9,947 bases of DNA, from assembly GCA_021816565.1 (NCBI GenBank), contig JAKAXN010000152.1, forward strand, positions 1-9,947, given 5' to 3'. Source of the DNA: Actinomycetes bacterium. Lineage in GTDB: Bacteria; Actinomycetota; Acidimicrobiia; Acidimicrobiales; Palsa-688. The notes under the pieces were generated by a model, which did not search any database, was not told where the DNA came from, and saw only the letters and a list, made by a program, of their open reading frames with translations. Shown piece after piece: positions 7,827-9,947 of this stretch (the stretch's first letter is position 1; every line of letters starts with the position of its first letter). Made by a program: the position numbers and the translations under genes.

Positions 7827-7861
7827 GGCCGGGACCTGCCGGCCGGGGCGAGAAGCTCGCC
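7827..7861 (+). terminator. Tandem hairpins after the hydrolase gene
   Basis: Two adjacent hairpins start 22 bases after the stop: GGCCGG (7827-7832)/CCGGCC (7839-7844) with a 6-base loop, and GGCGAG (7847-7852)/CTCGCC (7856-7861) with loop AAG. No T-run follows. GC-rich hairpins without U-tracts are often proposed as terminators in actinobacteria, so a terminator is plausible. Confidence 0.4.
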
Positions 7862-7882
7862 GGAAACCCCGGTTACTGCCGT

Positions 7883-7888
7883 TAGGCT
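7883..7888 (+). promoter_or_regulatory. Possible -10 box for the mshC-like gene
   Basis: TAGGCT has the TANNNT form and lies after the tandem hairpins, which would give a leader of roughly 105 bases before ATG 8001. No good -35 is found 16-18 bases upstream. The rest of the 7806-8000 gap shows no other gene or recognisable riboswitch. Confidence 0.25.
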
Positions 7889-8000
7889 CTGGCCATCAGG
7901 ACTACCTTTCTCCAACGCGCACCCGGTGCAGAACCCGCTCTCGGCTGCAGGGGAGAGGTCGCAACCGACGAATGCCGCCGCGCCAGACCGGAGCCAGCTG

Positions 8001-9131
8001 ATGAGTGACTGCATGCGACTTTGGGACACGCTTCGACGCGAGGTCGTCCCGTTCGAGCCGCCTCAGACCGTCAACTTCTACGTCTGTGGGATCACCCCCT
8101 ACGACTCCACCCATGTCGGCCACGCCGCGACCATGCTCCTCTACGACCTGGTCGAGCGCCGCCTGCGCGACCGGGGCCACGAGGTGCGGACAGTGCGCAA
8201 CGTGACCGACGTGGACGACTCCATCCTCGAGAAGGCCGCCCAGCTCGGGGTCAACTACCTCGACCTCGGTCTCGAGGGGGTCCGCCAGTTCGAAGAGGAC
8301 ATGGCCGCCCTGTCGGTGCTGCCCAGCTGGAAGCAGCCCCGGGCCACCAGCGTGATCCCCCAGATCCTGCTGGCCGTATCCCGCCTGCTCGACAGCGGCT
8401 GCGCCTACGTCTCGGACGGCAGCGTGTACTTCTCGCGCAGCTCCTACGCCGATTTCGGCCAGCTGTCGATGCTCGACCGGGACGAGATGCTGCGCATCGC
8501 CGCCGAGCGGGGCGGCTATCCCGACGACCCGGCCAAACGCGACCCGCTCGACTTCGTCCTGTGGCAGGCGGCCCGCCCCGGCGAGCCGTCATGGGAGTCG
8601 CAGTGGGGACCGGGCCGGCCCGGCTGGCACATCGAGTGCACGGCCATGGCCATGGACAATTTCGGTTCGGAGATCCACCTGCACGGCGGCGGCGCCGACC
8701 TGGTCTTCCCCCACCACGAGTGCGAGAGGGCCCAGTCCGATTCCCTCGCCGGGCGGCGTACCGTCCACCACTGGGTGCACCAGGCCATGGTCCGCTACGA
8801 GGGCGAGAAGATGTCCAAGTCCCTCGGCAACCTGGTGTTCGTCCGGGACCTGCGCGAGAAGTTCGACCCCAGGGCCATCCGGCTGGCCATCGTGGCCCAC
8901 CACTACCGCACGCCGTGGGATTTCGACGACTCCGACTGCCCTCGGGCCGCGGAGATGCTGGCCCGCTGGGAGAAGGCCGGGGAGGGCGACGGCGGTCTCG
9001 ACGACGTCCGCGACAGGCTGGACGACGACCTGGATTCCCCCGGTGCGGTGGATGCCATCGACGCCGCAGTGGACAAGGGGCTGGGGGTCTCGGCCGCGGC
9101 CCGGCTCCTCGGTATCGAACTCCAGGTATAG
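8001..9131 (+). CDS. MshC-like cysteine ligase (short cysteinyl-tRNA synthetase homologue)
   Basis: A 376-residue class I synthetase-fold enzyme. MshC joins cysteine to GlcN-inositol in mycothiol synthesis using ATP. Seen: the MshC-style start MRLWDT (5-10), YVCGITPYDSTHVGHAA (27-43; HIGH-type motif THVGH), NVTDVDD (67-73), ARPGEPSW (191-198), WHIEC (209-213), HGGGADLVFPHH (228-239) and KMSKS (270-274). Zinc ligands are Cys29, Cys213 and His238. Only about 100 residues follow KMSKS, too few for the tRNA-binding C-terminal part of CysRS (usually over 450 residues), and the end resembles MshC (DDDLDSPGAVDAID). ITPYDxTH is typical of MshC, where CysRS has PTVYDxxH. However, Glu242 (HHECE) matches the fourth zinc ligand of CysRS, which MshC proteins I recall lack. 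ATG 8001 is preferred because GGAG ends 7 bases before it; GTG 7926 would add an unconserved extension. Confidence 0.78.
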   Translation: MSDCMRLWDTLRREVVPFEPPQTVNFYVCGITPYDSTHVGHAATMLLYDLVERRLRDRGHEVRTVRNVTDVDDSILEKAAQLGVNYLDLGLEGVRQFEEDMAALSVLPSWKQPRATSVIPQILLAVSRLLDSGCAYVSDGSVYFSRSSYADFGQLSMLDRDEMLRIAAERGGYPDDPAKRDPLDFVLWQAARPGEPSWESQWGPGRPGWHIECTAMAMDNFGSEIHLHGGGADLVFPHHECERAQSDSLAGRRTVHHWVHQAMVRYEGEKMSKSLGNLVFVRDLREKFDPRAIRLAIVAHHYRTPWDFDDSDCPRAAEMLARWEKAGEGDGGLDDVRDRLDDDLDSPGAVDAIDAAVDKGLGVSAAARLLGIELQV

Positions 9132-9147
9132 ACCCGGCTGGGGGCGG

Positions 9148-9924
9148 TCAGGCGGCCGGGGCCGCCACCCCGGCGACCTGACGGATGAGGGCCGCCACCT
9201 CGGAGGGGTGGGTCAGGTGGGCCCCGTGCTCCGCCTCGGCGATCTCGACCAGTTCGGCGTCGGGGAGCAGGGCGGCCAGCTCCCGCGCCCCCCGGCGCTG
9301 GTGCACCCGGGACCGCCCGCCCCGCCCGACCAGCACCGGGATGCGCACCCGGGCCGGGTCGAAGACCGGCTCCCCGGCCAGGCTGGCCAGTTCTGCGTTG
9401 AGGGTGTGGCCCTCGGCCCGCCGCTGGCGGCGGGTGGAGCTCGGAAGCCTCTCCCACACCCGATCGCCGACCATGCGCCGCATGAACCACTCGGCCCGGT
9501 CCTCGGGATCGAGATCCGATCCGGCGCCCCTCGTCGTGGAGTCGGAGGGCCAGAACGCCATCCAAGGCTGGGGCGGCTCCCACACCACCGCGGAGGTGAT
9601 CGAACCGGGGTGGCGGGACTCGGTGGCCAGCACGATGTCGCCTCCCAGGCTGTGGCCGAAGGCCACTGCGGGCCGGCCGTCGAGTACCTCCAGCAGGTCG
9701 TGTACCTGGTCGGAGAAGCTCTCCGGCGGTCCCAGGTGCGACGACCGGGCGTAGCCGCGCCGGTCGTAGGACACCACGGTCCAGTCCGCCAGCCGGGCCG
9801 TGAGGCGGGTGAAGCTGGTGGCCCGGTCCATGGCCCCGTGGACCAGGACGATCAGCCGGCCCCCGGCCGGGCCGTCCTCCAGCGGCTCCCGCCGCACGAT
9901 CCGCAGTCCGTCGTCGGAGCTCAT
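9148..9924 (-). CDS. Alpha/beta-fold hydrolase
   Basis: A 258-residue single-domain hydrolase. Seen: the oxyanion-hole motif LVHGAMD (27-33), SYDRRGYARS (52-61), the nucleophile elbow GHSLGG (90-95, Ser92) and the C-terminal histidine in AEHGAHL (231-237, probably His233). The usual acidic residue after strand 7 is not obvious (VGRGGRSRVHQRR at 199-211 has none); Glu117 in VWEPP after strand 6 may serve instead. A variable cap lies at about 118-190. The substrate cannot be predicted. ATG 9924 is preferred over TTG 9933 because TACCTT lies exactly 7 bases upstream of it, suggesting a leaderless mRNA, and because MSSDDG is a natural start. The gene converges on the mshC-like gene with 16 bases between the stops. 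Confidence 0.85.
   Translation of the reverse strand: MSSDDGLRIVRREPLEDGPAGGRLIVLVHGAMDRATSFTRLTARLADWTVVSYDRRGYARSSHLGPPESFSDQVHDLLEVLDGRPAVAFGHSLGGDIVLATESRHPGSITSAVVWEPPQPWMAFWPSDSTTRGAGSDLDPEDRAEWFMRRMVGDRVWERLPSSTRRQRRAEGHTLNAELASLAGEPVFDPARVRIPVLVGRGGRSRVHQRRGARELAALLPDAELVEIAEAEHGAHLTHPSEVAALIRQVAGVAAPAA
9151..9166. terminator. Hairpin at the convergent gene junction
   Basis: GGCGGC (9151-9156) and GCCGCC (9161-9166) form a 6-base stem with loop CGGG, 20 bases after the mshC-like stop and inside the last codons of the hydrolase. It could end plus-strand transcription, but it also encodes Ala-rich residues and may be compositional. Confidence 0.25.
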
Positions 9925-9931
9925 CTGCGGC

Positions 9932-9937
9932 AAGGTA
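9932..9937 (-). promoter_or_regulatory. Probable -10 box of the alpha/beta hydrolase gene
   Basis: TACCTT on the minus strand fits TANNNT and stands 7 bases before ATG 9924, the same geometry as TAGCCT before the TetR GTG. The -35 would lie outside the window. Confidence 0.4.
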
Positions 9938-9947
9938 CCCGAGCGGG

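Noticed and set aside
7926..8000. GTG start adding 25 residues to the MshC-like protein
   Set aside because: The added residues are unlike the family and lack a ribosome binding site, whereas ATG 8001 has GGAG 7 bases before it and is close to the conserved MRLWDT.
7806..8000. T-box or other riboswitch before the MshC-like gene
   Set aside because: No T-box core sequence, specifier loop or antiterminator pair was recognised; only GC hairpins close to the preceding gene were seen.

Overview
The window is very GC-rich, gene-dense DNA with GTG and TTG starts, a SepX/GlpR-like divisome protein, a GAF-ANTAR antitermination protein and an MshC-type (mycothiol) ligase. Together these point to an actinobacterium. 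A deep lineage such as Acidimicrobiia fits, but that is an inference from style and gene content. No mobile element, CRISPR array or rRNA is visible.

Layout, left to right. (1) 104-1397, plus strand: a membrane protein shaped like SepX/GlpR and, 4 bases later, a translin-family protein. A plausible promoter overlaps the end of the translin gene and drives tRNA-Ala(CGC) at 1438-1510. (2) 1602-4464, plus: a CheB-type methylesterase without a receiver domain but with a zinc-ribbon tail overlaps by 8 bases a CheR methyltransferase. The CheR protein also carries PAS, a long perfect-heptad coiled coil and a second PAS. No chemoreceptor, CheA, CheW or flagellar gene is present, so this looks like a signalling module rather than classical chemotaxis. 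(3) 4489-5696, minus, convergent with the Che pair: a GAF-ANTAR protein followed, with a 4-base ATGA overlap, by a small coiled-coil protein of unknown function. (4) 5819-6833, minus: a TetR regulator and an alkyltransferase-like (ATL) DNA-repair protein in one unit. They are divergent from a metal-dependent hydrolase of the COG3687/PF10118 type at 6933-7805. The intergenic region is an AT-rich island with two back-to-back promoters whose -35 boxes overlap at the centre of an inverted repeat, an unusually clear candidate TetR operator. (5) 8001-9131, plus: a short class I ligase of the MshC/CysRS family, convergent with an alpha/beta hydrolase (9148-9924, minus).

The most interesting points are a translin-family protein in a bacterium directly upstream of a tRNA gene, the symmetric TetR control region, -10 boxes exactly 7 bases before two start codons (leaderless transcripts), and an MshC-like enzyme that keeps the CysRS-type fourth zinc ligand. 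I see no obvious wholly new multi-gene system. The split CheB/CheR-PAS pair facing a GAF-ANTAR pair is the best candidate for an uncharacterised signalling unit.
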